The notes: generated from the sequence alone by a model not told the origin. DNA of 64,000 nt from Hyphomicrobiaceae bacterium (GCA_002919265.1 PKEY01000105.1:1-64000), one strand, 5' to 3'. Positions 25,589 to 34,607 are shown, counted from the stretch's first letter. Translations and numbers: made by a program.

Positions 25589-25795
25589 GTCCGAGCGTCC
25601 CTGGCATTTTTTTGTGTGGTTGCGCAGGCTAACGGCATAAAACGCTGGCGCAAGTGATTAGGATCAATGCGCCTCTGCACAAGCGGCAAAGGCGCCTTGC
25701 TTTTCGCGTTCGTGACAAGCAGGGGCGATCTGCTCTAGCTTCACGTGCAGAAGCTGGCCGCGTGAGCCGGCATTTCCTAAGCAGGGGGAATACGC

Positions 25796-26884
25796 ATGAT
25801 AACGGTGGCTGCGGAGAACCTGCGCGAGCTCGTGCGCGATATCTTCGTCGCTGCGGGTTGTTCGCGCGAAGAAGGTGAACGGCTGGGCAAGTCTTTGGTG
25901 GGCGCCAATCTTGCCGGCCACGACAGCCACGGTGTCGTGCGCGTGCCCCGTTATCTGCAATGGATGGCCGAGGGCGATTTCATCCCGGACCAGAAAGTCG
26001 AAATTGTTCGGGAAACGCCCGTTATCGCCGTGGTCGACGGCAGATACGGCTTCGGCCAGACGACCGCGCCGCAGGCCGTTGAAATCGGCATCAACAAATG
26101 CCGCGCCATGGGCCTTTCGGCTGTTGCTCTGCGCAATTCCGGCCACGTCGGCCGCGTTGGTGAGTGGGCGGAAATGGCGGCCGAAGCCGGTTTCGTTTCG
26201 ATCCATTTCGTCAACGCCGCATCAAGCCTGCTCGTCGCGCCTTATGGCGGCGTGGACCGGCGGCTTTCGACAGCGCCTTTCTCCATTGGTGTTCCGAGGC
26301 CCGGAGACGAACCGCTCATTCTGGATTTTGCAACCTCGGTGGTGGCCGAAGGGAAAGTGCTGGTCGCAAGCCAGGGCGGAAAGAAACTGCCGGACAATGC
26401 ACTTGTCGGACCCGATGGCACGATCTCCGGCGATCCGGCTCTGCTTTACGGTCCGCTCGAGCCCAACGGCCCGCGCGATTATCGCAGGGGCCAAGGCGCC
26501 ATCCGTGCGTTCGGTGAGCACAAAGGCTCCGGTCTAGCCTTCATGGTCGAGTTGCTGGGCGGCTCTTTAACCGGCACGGGCGCTGCTGAAGAGGGCCGTC
26601 GTTGGGCCAACGGCATGCTTTCGATTTACATCGATCCAAAACAACTCGATCCGGAGGAATTCTTCCCGGCAGACGTGAAGCGCTACGTCGATTTTTTCAA
26701 AAGCTCTCGCCCGATCGAGCCCGGCAGTGAGGTGTTAGTCCCCGGTGAGCCCGAGATCCGCACGCGCCGCAAGCGCCTCGCCGAAGGTGTTCCGCTACCT
26801 GAGGATACCTGGGGCCGCATTGTTGAGGCGGCCCGCAGCGTGGGCCTCGACGAGGCTCGGATCGAGCGCGCCCTAGCTCGCTAA
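25796..26884 (+). CDS. Ldh-family (malate/lactate/ureidoglycolate-type) dehydrogenase
   Basis: A 362-residue NAD(P)-dependent oxidoreductase of the Ldh_2 family, unrelated to classical lactate dehydrogenase. GHDSHGVVRVPRY (about 41-53) and the catalytic-histidine segment NSGHVGRVGEW (about 113-123) are present, followed by VAPYGG and FGEHKGSGLAFM. Members oxidise 2-hydroxy acids such as malate, sulfolactate, 2,3-diketogulonate or ureidoglycolate. It is first in a four-gene run whose other products act on hydroxy and keto acids, so an acid-sugar substrate is likely. GGGGAA lies upstream of the ATG. Confidence 0.92.
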   Translation: MITVAAENLRELVRDIFVAAGCSREEGERLGKSLVGANLAGHDSHGVVRVPRYLQWMAEGDFIPDQKVEIVRETPVIAVVDGRYGFGQTTAPQAVEIGINKCRAMGLSAVALRNSGHVGRVGEWAEMAAEAGFVSIHFVNAASSLLVAPYGGVDRRLSTAPFSIGVPRPGDEPLILDFATSVVAEGKVLVASQGGKKLPDNALVGPDGTISGDPALLYGPLEPNGPRDYRRGQGAIRAFGEHKGSGLAFMVELLGGSLTGTGAAEEGRRWANGMLSIYIDPKQLDPEEFFPADVKRYVDFFKSSRPIEPGSEVLVPGEPEIRTRRKRLAEGVPLPEDTWGRIVEAARSVGLDEARIERALAR

Positions 26885-26934
26885 TTGAAGATTGACCGAA
26901 CAAGACACCCCGCAGAACGGTGAGGAAACAGCCG

Positions 26935-27633
26935 ATGATCAGTCCCGACCTGCTGGAAAAGCTCAAGTCATACGACACGCCGACGATCTGCAATGCGCTG
27001 GAGGTCGTGGACAGCTCCCGCCGATTGACGGGCTTTACAACGAAACCTCTCGTCGCGCCGTTTCCCGATTTGCCGCCCATGGTGGGTTACGCGCGCACGG
27101 CGACCATCCGCTCCACGCACCCGCATGAGCTCGACACCAAGGCGGCGCGCGCTCAGCGGATTGCCTATTACGAATACGTCGCCTCTGGCCCCGGACCGCA
27201 GATCGTCGTCATTCAGGATCTCGATGGCCCGGATCGGGGATTCGGCGCGTTCTGGGGTGAAGTGCAAAGCACGGTGCACAAAGCCCTCGGCTGCGTCGGC
27301 GTTATTACCGACGGCTGCATCCGCGATATTCCCCAGTGGGCGCCAGGCCTCAACGTTTTGGCGGGCTCCATCGCGCCGAGCCATGCCCACGTGCATCTTG
27401 CGGATTTCGGTAAAGAAGTGCGCGTTGCCGGAATGGTGGTGCGCTCGGGCGATCTCATTCATGCGGATCGTCACGGCGCTGTCGTCATCCCGCACGAGCT
27501 CGCTGAAAAGGTCCCAGCAGCATGCGAGCTGATGGCGCGAAAAGAAGCAGTCATTCTCGAGATGGCACGCAAGCCGGGCTTCAACGTCGAGATGCTCAAA
27601 GAAGCGCTGGCAAAGCAGGACGAAATCCATTGA
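26935..27633 (+). CDS. RraA-like protein, probable aldolase/decarboxylase
   Basis: A 232-residue protein of the RraA/HMG-aldolase family. The active-site blocks of the enzymatic branch are present: GEVQSTVHKALG (with Glu109) and GVITDGCIRD with Arg130 and Asp131. This argues for a metal-dependent 4-hydroxy-4-methyl-2-oxoglutarate aldolase or oxaloacetate-decarboxylase-like activity rather than RNase E inhibition. The ATG at 26935 has GAGGAA upstream; a GTG at 26920 is the alternative. It overlaps the next gene by four bases (TTGA). Confidence 0.87.
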   Translation: MISPDLLEKLKSYDTPTICNALEVVDSSRRLTGFTTKPLVAPFPDLPPMVGYARTATIRSTHPHELDTKAARAQRIAYYEYVASGPGPQIVVIQDLDGPDRGFGAFWGEVQSTVHKALGCVGVITDGCIRDIPQWAPGLNVLAGSIAPSHAHVHLADFGKEVRVAGMVVRSGDLIHADRHGAVVIPHELAEKVPAACELMARKEAVILEMARKPGFNVEMLKEALAKQDEIH

Positions 27634-28610
27634 AACACAAAGTCGTCTGCGTTCAGCCGATCCATCCGGAGGGCATGAAGATCCTGCGCTCGCGGGAGGA
27701 TCTCGAGATTATCGTGCCTGAAAGCCCGGAGCCGCAATATTGGGAGCAGCATCTCGCCGACGTTGAAGCGATCGTCGTGCGCATTACGCGCATCGAGCGT
27801 TGGATGATCGAGAAGGCTCCCCGGCTCAAGCTGATTTCGCGACACGGCGTCGGCGTCGACAACATCGACATCGATGCTGCAACGGAGCGCGCCGTGGTGG
27901 TCGCGACCGTCGGACTTGCCAATGCGCCGTCCGTCGTCGAACACACCTTGGCGCTGATGTTTGCACTCGCGAAGCGCCTGCGGGAGTTCGACCGTGCGGT
28001 GCGCGCGGGCGACTACATGGTCAAGATGGACCTCGAAGCAATCGATCTCCGTGGACGCACGGTGCTAATCGTCGGCCTCGGGCGCATCGGCAGCCGGGTC
28101 GCCGCTGCGTGTAACGCGCTCGGCATGCATTGCATTGGAATTGACCCGGCATTTACTGCTGATCAAATCCGTGCCCTCGGCTGCGAGCCGGCGACCTGCC
28201 TGCACGAAGCCTTACCGCGCGCCGACATCGTTACGCTTCACTGTCCGTTACAGGCCGATACTCGCAACCTGATTGGCGCGCGCGAGTTGGCGCTTATGAA
28301 GCCCAACGCGTTTCTCATCAATTGCGCGCGTGGCGGAATTGTTGATGAAGCGGCGCTGCTGGCTGCTCTTGAATCAGGCCGCCTCAAAGGCGCTGGACTC
28401 GACGTGCAGACGACCGAGCCGCCGCCGCCTGATGATCCATTACTCAAATCAGATCGCGTTATTCTGACGCCTCATTCCGCAGCGACGACGGCAGAAGGCG
28501 TCGTGCGGGTGGCGACGACAGTTGCGCAAAACGTCCTCGATTACTTCGATGGCCGGCTTCCGGCCGCTCATATCTTCAACCCCGAGGCGTTGAATCGAGC
28601 CTCGCACTGA
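27630..28610 (+). CDS. D-isomer-specific 2-hydroxyacid dehydrogenase
   Basis: A 326-residue NAD-dependent dehydrogenase of the phosphoglycerate/glyoxylate reductase family. The nucleotide-binding motif GLGRIGSR is at 149-156, with the catalytic Arg234 (NCARGG), Glu263 (TTEPPP) and His282 (TPHSAATT). An aspartate after the second strand (GIDP) favours NAD(H). The TTG start overlaps the stop of the RraA gene and begins (M)KHKVVCVQPIHP; an earlier in-frame start at 27522 would lie inside the previous gene. Substrate is unknown; context suggests a 2-keto acid from sugar-acid breakdown. Confidence 0.9.
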   Translation: MKHKVVCVQPIHPEGMKILRSREDLEIIVPESPEPQYWEQHLADVEAIVVRITRIERWMIEKAPRLKLISRHGVGVDNIDIDAATERAVVVATVGLANAPSVVEHTLALMFALAKRLREFDRAVRAGDYMVKMDLEAIDLRGRTVLIVGLGRIGSRVAAACNALGMHCIGIDPAFTADQIRALGCEPATCLHEALPRADIVTLHCPLQADTRNLIGARELALMKPNAFLINCARGGIVDEAALLAALESGRLKGAGLDVQTTEPPPPDDPLLKSDRVILTPHSAATTAEGVVRVATTVAQNVLDYFDGRLPAAHIFNPEALNRASH

Positions 28611-28623
28611 ATTGGACAAATCC

Positions 28624-29412
28624 ATGCGAAAAAATGCGATCAAAAAAATCCTGGCGGAAGGTGGGCGCGTGCTGAACGCATGGTGCTCGATCCCCAGCTC
28701 GTATTCGGCGGAAATCATGGCCCATCAGGGCTGGGACAGCGTCACCATCGATCTGCAGCATGGCGCGGTGGATTATCAGGTCGCTTTCACGATGCTGCAG
28801 TCCATTTCGACCACCAACGCCGTGCCAATGGCGCGCATTCCGTGGAATGACCCGGCCATCATCATGAAGCTGCTCGATGCCGGTGCTTATGGTCTCATCT
28901 GCCCGATGATCAACAGCAAGGCGGAAGCCGAGGCTTTCGTTGGTGCCGCCCGCTACGCGCCACAAGGCTATCGTTCCTTTGGCCCCAATCGCGCGGTGCA
29001 GTATGCGGGCGCGGATTACTGGCAGCACGCCAATGAAGAAGTGCTGCTGTTTGCCATGATCGAAACGACAAAGGCGCTCGAAAATCTGGACGAAATTCTC
29101 TCGGTGCCGGGCCTTGATGGCGTCTATATCGGCCCGTCGGATCTTTCCTTGTCGATGGGGAAAACGCCGACGCTCGATCCCACTGATCCTGACGTGCTCG
29201 CCGCCATGGACACGATCCGCACGCGTGCTCAGGCAAAGGGACTTATCGCCGGCGCGCACACCGATAGCGCAAAGACGGCCCTGAAGCGGTTCAACGAAGG
29301 TTTTCAGCTCTGCACGATCTTGAACGACGCGCGTCTACTGGCAATGGCGGCGCAAGCCGCTGTTCGTGAAGCCAAAGGGCAAGCGCAAGCACAGGCGGCG
29401 AAGACTTACTGA
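28624..29412 (+). CDS. HpcH/HpaI-family class II pyruvate aldolase
   Basis: A 262-residue metal-dependent aldolase of the HpcH/HpaI family, which cleaves 4-hydroxy-2-oxo acids to pyruvate and an aldehyde. The catalytic pattern is DLQHG (His46), MARIPW (Arg71), IETTK (Glu147) and GPSDLS (Asp173); the residue before His46 is glutamine where many members have glutamate. The ATG at 28624 is used; a TTG at 28612, just after the previous stop, is possible. It ends the plus-strand operon. The C-terminal tail is rich in Ala, Gln and Lys. Confidence 0.9.
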   Translation: MRKNAIKKILAEGGRVLNAWCSIPSSYSAEIMAHQGWDSVTIDLQHGAVDYQVAFTMLQSISTTNAVPMARIPWNDPAIIMKLLDAGAYGLICPMINSKAEAEAFVGAARYAPQGYRSFGPNRAVQYAGADYWQHANEEVLLFAMIETTKALENLDEILSVPGLDGVYIGPSDLSLSMGKTPTLDPTDPDVLAAMDTIRTRAQAKGLIAGAHTDSAKTALKRFNEGFQLCTILNDARLLAMAAQAAVREAKGQAQAQAAKTY

Positions 29413-29437
29413 AGCTTTTCTGAGTCAGATTTACATA

Positions 29438-29465
29438 TAGGCTTCGGCTACTAGGCTTCGGCTAC
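29438..29465 (+). repeat. tandem 14-base direct repeat
   Basis: The unit TAGGCTTCGGCTAC occurs twice in a row, 26 bases after the aldolase stop. The 150-base gap to the histidine kinase gene contains nothing else I recognise except a weak GCATTTT/AAAATGC pairing just after the repeat. Confidence 0.6.
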
Positions 29466-29562
29466 TTCTCGTAGCATTTTCCAAAATTGGGAAGTGCAAA
29501 ATGCGGTGGGTAGCCGGAGGTTTTTGCCTTTCACGATCGGTACGCCGAGAGAAGCTCGCCTT

Positions 29563-30801
29563 CTAGGCCAAAGACGTTTTTGGCTCCTCTCGCGGCATAA
29601 CAACGGTCACCTCAGTTCCAGGATTACGATGCTGGAAACTGACATCCGCGCTCAGCCGATGGGCGAATGATTTAATCAGCCGCATCCCCAACGTCGTGGC
29701 ACGCTCCGGATCAAAATCGGGAGGCAGGCCAACGCCCTGATCTGACACGCGGACCCGCACATTTTCATTCGGTAGCAAATCCACGTTCACGTAAACGGGA
29801 GCCGGCTGTCCATCGGGATAGGCATATTTCAAGCAGTTGGTGACAAGTTCCGAGACGAGCAAAGCAAGCGGGATCGCGCGATCCGTAGCAATGCGGATGC
29901 CTTCAGGTCCGTTGCAAATGACGCTCCCGCCATCCAGGTCGGCGCAAACTTCCTTAAGATAAGAGCTTAAATCGAGATCGACGATGCGCTCTGTCTTGTA
30001 AAGCCGCTCATGGGCGCGCGCGATCGCCATCACGCGCGCTTGCGCATCCGATAGATGCCGCTTGGTCGCCTCATCCACACTCGCAGCCTGCAATCGCAAC
30101 ATGCTTGCGACAAGCTGCAAACTGTTCTTCACGCGATGATTGGCCTCTTTCAAAAGCGCCTTCTGGTGGGCGATCGCCCCTTTCAGACGCTCTTCTGTAT
30201 GCCTTTGCTCGATGGCCAACGCGAGCAGATTGGCAATTCCTTGCAAAAAGGCCAAATCCTTGACCTGAAATTCGCCAGGCTCAGGACTGAATACCTCAAG
30301 AGCACCGAAGGGCTCTGTCTCCCCATGGAGTGTGACGTTGATTGCGCGCCGGACGCCATGGCTGGCCGGGGCTCCCAACAGCCTGAAAGGACTATCGTAC
30401 TGTACTTGATTACAGATTACAGAATCACCGGTGAAAACTGCATGTCCGGTTGAGGTGGCAGCGCTCGCGGTTATAACGCTTCCAGTAACATCCTGTTTCC
30501 AGCCATAGCCTGCGAGAACCTGAAAGCCGGCATTGTCCGGAAGGCGCCGCGTGATGATCGCGAATGGCGCGCCAAGCCCCTCGGCGGCTGTACGCGCAGC
30601 CGCATGAAGTATCTCGTGGAGCGGCTTTCTGCGTAGTGCGAGCATCCCCAGCTCGGCGAGAAGGGTCTGCCGCCTAATGTGGTCGCTTGCCTCAGTAGAT
30701 CCGGGCTCGTGCACCATACCGAACTCGGTACCGGCCTCCGATACAGGTTTATCCTCGTGCTGTGTCTCCAACACAGTACCTTCACGAATTTCGGACCTCA
30801 C
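29563..30801 (-). CDS. GAF-domain sensor histidine kinase (HisKA_2 type)
   Basis: A cytoplasmic kinase of up to 412 residues. A GAF sensor domain covers about 57-200, then the phosphoacceptor region LKEANHRVKNSLQLV with His222, which is the HisKA_2 pattern, then a catalytic HATPase domain with the N-box SELVTNCLKYAY (Asn322) and DQGVGLPP. No membrane segment is present. Such kinases in alphaproteobacteria often serve the general stress response or light/redox sensing. No response regulator or PhyR/NepR gene is adjacent. The GTG at 30801 is assumed; a GTG at 30774 with GAAGG upstream is equally possible. Confidence 0.88.
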   Translation of the reverse strand: MRSEIREGTVLETQHEDKPVSEAGTEFGMVHEPGSTEASDHIRRQTLLAELGMLALRRKPLHEILHAAARTAAEGLGAPFAIITRRLPDNAGFQVLAGYGWKQDVTGSVITASAATSTGHAVFTGDSVICNQVQYDSPFRLLGAPASHGVRRAINVTLHGETEPFGALEVFSPEPGEFQVKDLAFLQGIANLLALAIEQRHTEERLKGAIAHQKALLKEANHRVKNSLQLVASMLRLQAASVDEATKRHLSDAQARVMAIARAHERLYKTERIVDLDLSSYLKEVCADLDGGSVICNGPEGIRIATDRAIPLALLVSELVTNCLKYAYPDGQPAPVYVNVDLLPNENVRVRVSDQGVGLPPDFDPERATTLGMRLIKSFAHRLSADVSFQHRNPGTEVTVVMPREEPKTSLA

Positions 30802-30893
30802 TTCGTAACACTAGCGCGGTCTAAGCAGGAATCTCAAGGTGCTAGAAAATGCACCCTGGCAGCGCAAATTTCGGTGAGCCCCAAATCAGTGGC

Positions 30894-31622
30894 TCAGCTC
30901 GTAGCTAACAAAGTGGCTCCAGCAAAAAGGAGCAGGGTGAGCACGACTGTATGATAGCTGCGGTCCGACAATCGCCGATACACCTGCCACCCTGCATTGA
31001 CCCCGATCAAAGTCGCGGGAGCGGAAATCAGGATCAGCCATCCCAATTTCACCGTAAAAAACCCGGCAACTGCGAAGGAAATTAGCGCAGTCGTCAAAAT
31101 GGTGACGTTGAACGCCTGAAAGACACCGCGACTTTCGACTTTAGTCCACCCCCGAAATGCGGCCCAGACGGCCGGAAGGACACCGGAAATCCCGCCGAGA
31201 CCGCCCAAAAATCCACTGGCTAAGCCGACAACACCATCTGCGGCCCTTCCGCCCCAAGTGCTGCGGAAGGCGGGTTTGAGAAACAGCATGGTGCCGGAAT
31301 AACAGACGAGCACCAATCCCATCACGGCCTTGAAGGTCTGCGGATCGATGCGCGTTAGCAGGCCTGTGCCGAGCGGTACCCCAGCCAACCCTCCAGCAAT
31401 AAATGGGATCAACTGGCGGACGTTGAGATCGCGCCAGATCCTCGGCAGCGTCTGCATTTGGCTCATGACGGCGCAAACGGTCGCCAGCGGCGCTGCCAGA
31501 GTGGGGCCGATAACGTGCAGCCAAAAGGCGTGTGCCGTCAGCGCGAGCCCGAACCCCGTCAGCCCATTCACAAAGCCGCCGACGAACGCGCCGAGCGCGA
31601 CAAAAAGAATTTCCAGGGTCAC
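30894..31622 (-). CDS. TSUP (TauE/SafE) family permease
   Basis: A 242-residue membrane protein with about eight hydrophobic segments. The duplicated family signature is visible: GGFVNGLTGFGLAL near residue 14 and GFLGGLGGISGV near 137. TSUP proteins move sulfur-containing or organic anions, such as sulfite, sulfoacetate or small carboxylates. It is last in the minus-strand operon otnK-otnC-SDR-TSUP, 21 bases after the SDR gene, so it probably imports the acid degraded by that operon; this is inference. Start is the GTG at 31622. Confidence 0.87.
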   Translation of the reverse strand: MTLEILFVALGAFVGGFVNGLTGFGLALTAHAFWLHVIGPTLAAPLATVCAVMSQMQTLPRIWRDLNVRQLIPFIAGGLAGVPLGTGLLTRIDPQTFKAVMGLVLVCYSGTMLFLKPAFRSTWGGRAADGVVGLASGFLGGLGGISGVLPAVWAAFRGWTKVESRGVFQAFNVTILTTALISFAVAGFFTVKLGWLILISAPATLIGVNAGWQVYRRLSDRSYHTVVLTLLLFAGATLLATS

Positions 31623-31643
31623 TCGGGCGCCCGCCTTAGTCTA

Positions 31644-32393
31644 TCAGTAAGTCGCCCGGCCGCCGGAAATGTCGAGAACCTGGCCAGTGGTGAACGAGCA
31701 CTCAGCCGAAGCCGCCCAAGCCACCAGCGCTGCGACCTCCTCAACCGTTACGAGGCGCCCGCGGGGGATCTTGGAGAGCATATAATTGATATGCTCCTCT
31801 GTAACCTGATCGAGGATGGCCGTCCGAGCCGCAGCCGGCGCAATGGCGTTCACCGAAATATCGTACGTGGCCACCTCTTTCGCGAGCGACTTCGTAAGGC
31901 CGATGAGAGCGGCCTTGGATGCTGAATACGCACTCGCGTTCGGATTTCCTTCCTTGCCCGCAATGGATGCAATGTTAACGACACGGCCGTAATTCTGCGC
32001 GATCATTCCCGGCAGGATCGCCTTGCAGCAGAGCCAGGGGCCTTCGAAATTTACCCGCATCGTCATTTGCAGGTCCTCGAGAGAATACTCCCAGACCTTC
32101 GCCGTGGGCCCGGCAATGCCGGCATTATTGACGAGAATGTCGATTTTCCCGAACGCAGCGAGCGTCGCATCCCGCGCCGCCTCAACCGCCTGAGGGTCCG
32201 TCACATCGCAAGCGATTACCTTTACATCGCCGCCAATCTCATTTGCCGTCTTTTCGGCCAGAGCGATGTCGCGATCCCAAATCGCAACCTTGGCTCCCGA
32301 TTGAATGAAACGCTCGGTAATTGCGCGCCCAAACCCTTGAGCTCCTCCGGTGACCACAGCAACGCGGCCTTCGAGATCGATTTTATTTGCCAT
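31644..32393 (-). CDS. short-chain dehydrogenase/reductase, probable acid-sugar dehydrogenase
   Basis: A 249-residue classical SDR. TGGAQGFG starts at about residue 15, followed by NNAG (about 92-95), IASIAG with the catalytic serine, and YSASK (Tyr/Lys pair). The C-terminus VLDISGGRATY is typical. Lying 42 bases after otnC in the same operon, it may make the 3-oxo acid that OtnK phosphorylates, replacing the LtnD-type dehydrogenase of known pathways. Substrate and stereochemistry are inferred from context only. Confidence 0.9.
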   Translation of the reverse strand: MANKIDLEGRVAVVTGGAQGFGRAITERFIQSGAKVAIWDRDIALAEKTANEIGGDVKVIACDVTDPQAVEAARDATLAAFGKIDILVNNAGIAGPTAKVWEYSLEDLQMTMRVNFEGPWLCCKAILPGMIAQNYGRVVNIASIAGKEGNPNASAYSASKAALIGLTKSLAKEVATYDISVNAIAPAAARTAILDQVTEEHINYMLSKIPRGRLVTVEEVAALVAWAASAECSFTTGQVLDISGGRATY

Positions 32394-32435
32394 TTGTTTT
32401 TCCTTTTCCCCGTTCGTGGAAAGCCAGGTCGTTAT

Positions 32436-33074
32436 TCAGTTTGGAAATCTTTTCTTCAACTCCGCCACTTGTTCCGCCGTCAGCGTACGGATCGGATGCC
32501 CGTGTAGCAGTAGAAAAAGCCGCGCTGTCGCCTCCAGTTCCTCAATGGCATCCATGGCTGCCGACAACCCCGAACCTGCCACGACTGGCCCGTGATTTGC
32601 CAGCAGTACGGCATGATGCCGATCGGCCAGCTTGCCAACGGCTTCAGCCAGCGTTTTGTCGCCGGGCGGATAATACGGCACCAGGGGCAATTCTCCGATT
32701 CGCATGACGTAATAGGCGGTAATCGGAGGCAAGCAGTTCTTGTGGTCGATGCCTTCAAGGCAGCTCACGGCGACGGAATAGGTCGAATGAAGGTGCACGA
32801 CGGCGCCGGCGTTTGGCCGCGCCTTGTACATGGTGGTGTGAAGAAACGCTTCCTTGGTCGGAGGATCGCCGGAAATCAGCTGTCCCGATGCGTCGAGCCG
32901 CGAAAGCCGTGCGGGATCCAATGCCCCCAGCGAAGAGCCAGTTGGCGTCATCAACCAACCGCCATCCTCGAGGCGGATCGAGATGTTGCCGGTCGAGCCG
33001 TGCGTCAGCCCGCGATTGAACAGCGAGGCGCCGGCCATACAAATCTGCTCACGCAGCTTCGATTCGGCGCTCAT
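32436..33074 (-). CDS. otnC: class II aldolase-type 3-oxo-tetronate 4-phosphate decarboxylase
   Basis: A 212-residue class II aldolase/adducin family protein. Zinc ligands are seen in VVHLHSTYSVAVS (two histidines) and ANHGPV, and the acid residue in PPTKEAFLHTTMY. GSTGNISIRL is the phosphate-binding family motif. In characterised operons, OtnC decarboxylates 3-oxo-tetronate 4-phosphate to dihydroxyacetone phosphate. The assignment rests on adjacency to a DUF1537 kinase and on the sequence pattern; fuculose-phosphate-type aldolase is the alternative. Confidence 0.85.
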   Translation of the reverse strand: MSAESKLREQICMAGASLFNRGLTHGSTGNISIRLEDGGWLMTPTGSSLGALDPARLSRLDASGQLISGDPPTKEAFLHTTMYKARPNAGAVVHLHSTYSVAVSCLEGIDHKNCLPPITAYYVMRIGELPLVPYYPPGDKTLAEAVGKLADRHHAVLLANHGPVVAGSGLSAAMDAIEELEATARLFLLLHGHPIRTLTAEQVAELKKRFPN

Positions 33075-33116
33075 AGCTCAAATCCCACATGCGCAAACGA
33101 CGTCTCGAACTCGCCT

Positions 33117-34382
33117 TCATTCCAGCAACTTCCAGGCTTTCAGGAAAAAGTCGGGGCTTCCAAAGTTACCGGATTTCAGGGCGAGCACGAGACCTTGCCC
33201 TTCCTTACTTCGTGTCCAGGGCACGCCCGGATCGATTTCAGGGCCGATTTCGAGCGCCTTTATTCCCAGCGCGCCGACGACCGCGCCTGAAGTTTCGCCT
33301 CCGGCAACGATCAACCGGCTGAAGCCTGCCTCGACGAGGCCGCGTGCTATCGTTGCCAATTCGCGCTCGATCATCGCGCCGGCTTCCTCGCGTCCGAGCT
33401 CAGCTTGCGCCGCGCGAACGTTCTCGGGCTCATCGCTGGAATAGACCAGGATCGGAGTGTCGGGCGTTTGCTGCGAGGCCCATGAAAGGACATCGGCGGC
33501 CCCGACCTGCCCCTTGGCCAATGCGAAAGGATCGAGCTTGAACGCTGGCAAGCCCGCAGCTTGTGCCGCGCGAATCTGCCCACGCGTCGCCTCCGAGCAG
33601 CTGCCGGCAAGGATGACAGCTCGGCCTTGCGGTGCCTTGATGTGAGTGGCCGGCGGTGACTTCTTCAGCAGGCCCTTGCGTTCGAAGTTGTCTGGCAGCC
33701 CCATCGCGACGCCGGAGCCACCCGTGATGAGCGGATGATCCGCCGCCGCCCTCCCCATCTCAACGAGGTGCCTGTCCTGCAGCGCGTCGACAACAACAAA
33801 GCGCGTGCCATTACCCGCGGCCTCGGCGAAAGCCTTGCCAATGGCCTCCGCCCCCTGATCCACCACGGAATACGGAACAAGACCGACCTTCAGACGGGTT
33901 TGCCGCTGCAGCACGCGCACGAGGTTTGAATCCCGCATGGGCGTCAGCGGGTGATCCTTCATCGGGCTCTCGTGCAGAAGCACATCGCCGACGAACAGAT
34001 GCCCCAAGTAAACGGTGCGCTTGTTGGCCGGAAATGCGGGGCAAACGAGGGCGATTTCGCCTTTCAGGTGCTCAAGCAGCGCCTCGGCCACCGGCCCAAT
34101 GTTGCCCTTGTCGGTCGAGTCGAACGTCGAGCAGTACTTGAAGAAGATCTGGCGCGCGCCGGCGGCGCGTAATGCGTCGGCACTTTGGAGCGACCAGCGG
34201 ACGGCCTCCTCCGCGGGGTTCGTGCGGGACTTCAGCGCCACCACGACTGCGTCCGCGCCCTCCAACGAGACGTCCGCGTCCGGCACACCCATCACCTGAA
34301 TGGTCCGCATGCCGTTGCGGGTGAGCATGAGCGCAAGGTCGGTGGCGCCGGTCAGGTCGTCGGCGATACAGCCCAGAAGCAC
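33117..34382 (-). CDS. otnK: 3-oxo-tetronate kinase (four-carbon acid-sugar kinase, DUF1537)
   Basis: A 421-residue kinase of the four-carbon acid-sugar kinase family, formerly DUF1537. The N-terminal sugar-binding domain opens with GCIADDLTGATDLAL and contains KYCSTFDSTDKGNIGP and CPAFPANKRT; the C-terminal nucleotide-binding domain has VAGGETSGAVV and EGQGLVLALKSGNFG. In published pathways it phosphorylates 3-oxo-tetronates on C4. It heads a tight operon with otnC (42-base gap), an SDR and a TSUP permease. An isomerase (OtnI) and LtnD, common partners in known operons, are not present. Confidence 0.92.
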   Translation of the reverse strand: MLLGCIADDLTGATDLALMLTRNGMRTIQVMGVPDADVSLEGADAVVVALKSRTNPAEEAVRWSLQSADALRAAGARQIFFKYCSTFDSTDKGNIGPVAEALLEHLKGEIALVCPAFPANKRTVYLGHLFVGDVLLHESPMKDHPLTPMRDSNLVRVLQRQTRLKVGLVPYSVVDQGAEAIGKAFAEAAGNGTRFVVVDALQDRHLVEMGRAAADHPLITGGSGVAMGLPDNFERKGLLKKSPPATHIKAPQGRAVILAGSCSEATRGQIRAAQAAGLPAFKLDPFALAKGQVGAADVLSWASQQTPDTPILVYSSDEPENVRAAQAELGREEAGAMIERELATIARGLVEAGFSRLIVAGGETSGAVVGALGIKALEIGPEIDPGVPWTRSKEGQGLVLALKSGNFGSPDFFLKAWKLLE

Positions 34383-34607
34383 GGGATGAAACTCCTGCGG
34401 ATGGTTTGTCTTTGCAGGTATAGCCTAGTGCGCGTGGAAGAAAAAACTCCCTGTTCCATGCGGTTGCGCAAGGCGGCAATGCGCTGCGCTCCGGGCGAGC
34501 AGATCTGAGTCCAGCCACCCAAGCGATACCACAGCGAGGAACCGCCCTGATTGGAAGGCCATTTAGTCATCGCAGCCCAGCGAATTGGTTCTTTAGGAGA
34601 AAAACAA

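Noticed and set aside
26935..27633. Naming the RraA-like protein as a regulator of ribonuclease activity
   Set aside because: Active-site Arg and Asp of the aldolase/decarboxylase branch are present, and the operon is metabolic.
34352..34570. 72-codon minus-strand frame overlapping the otnK start and the wrbA upstream region
   Set aside because: No domain, no ribosome-binding site, and it overlaps the likely divergent promoter.
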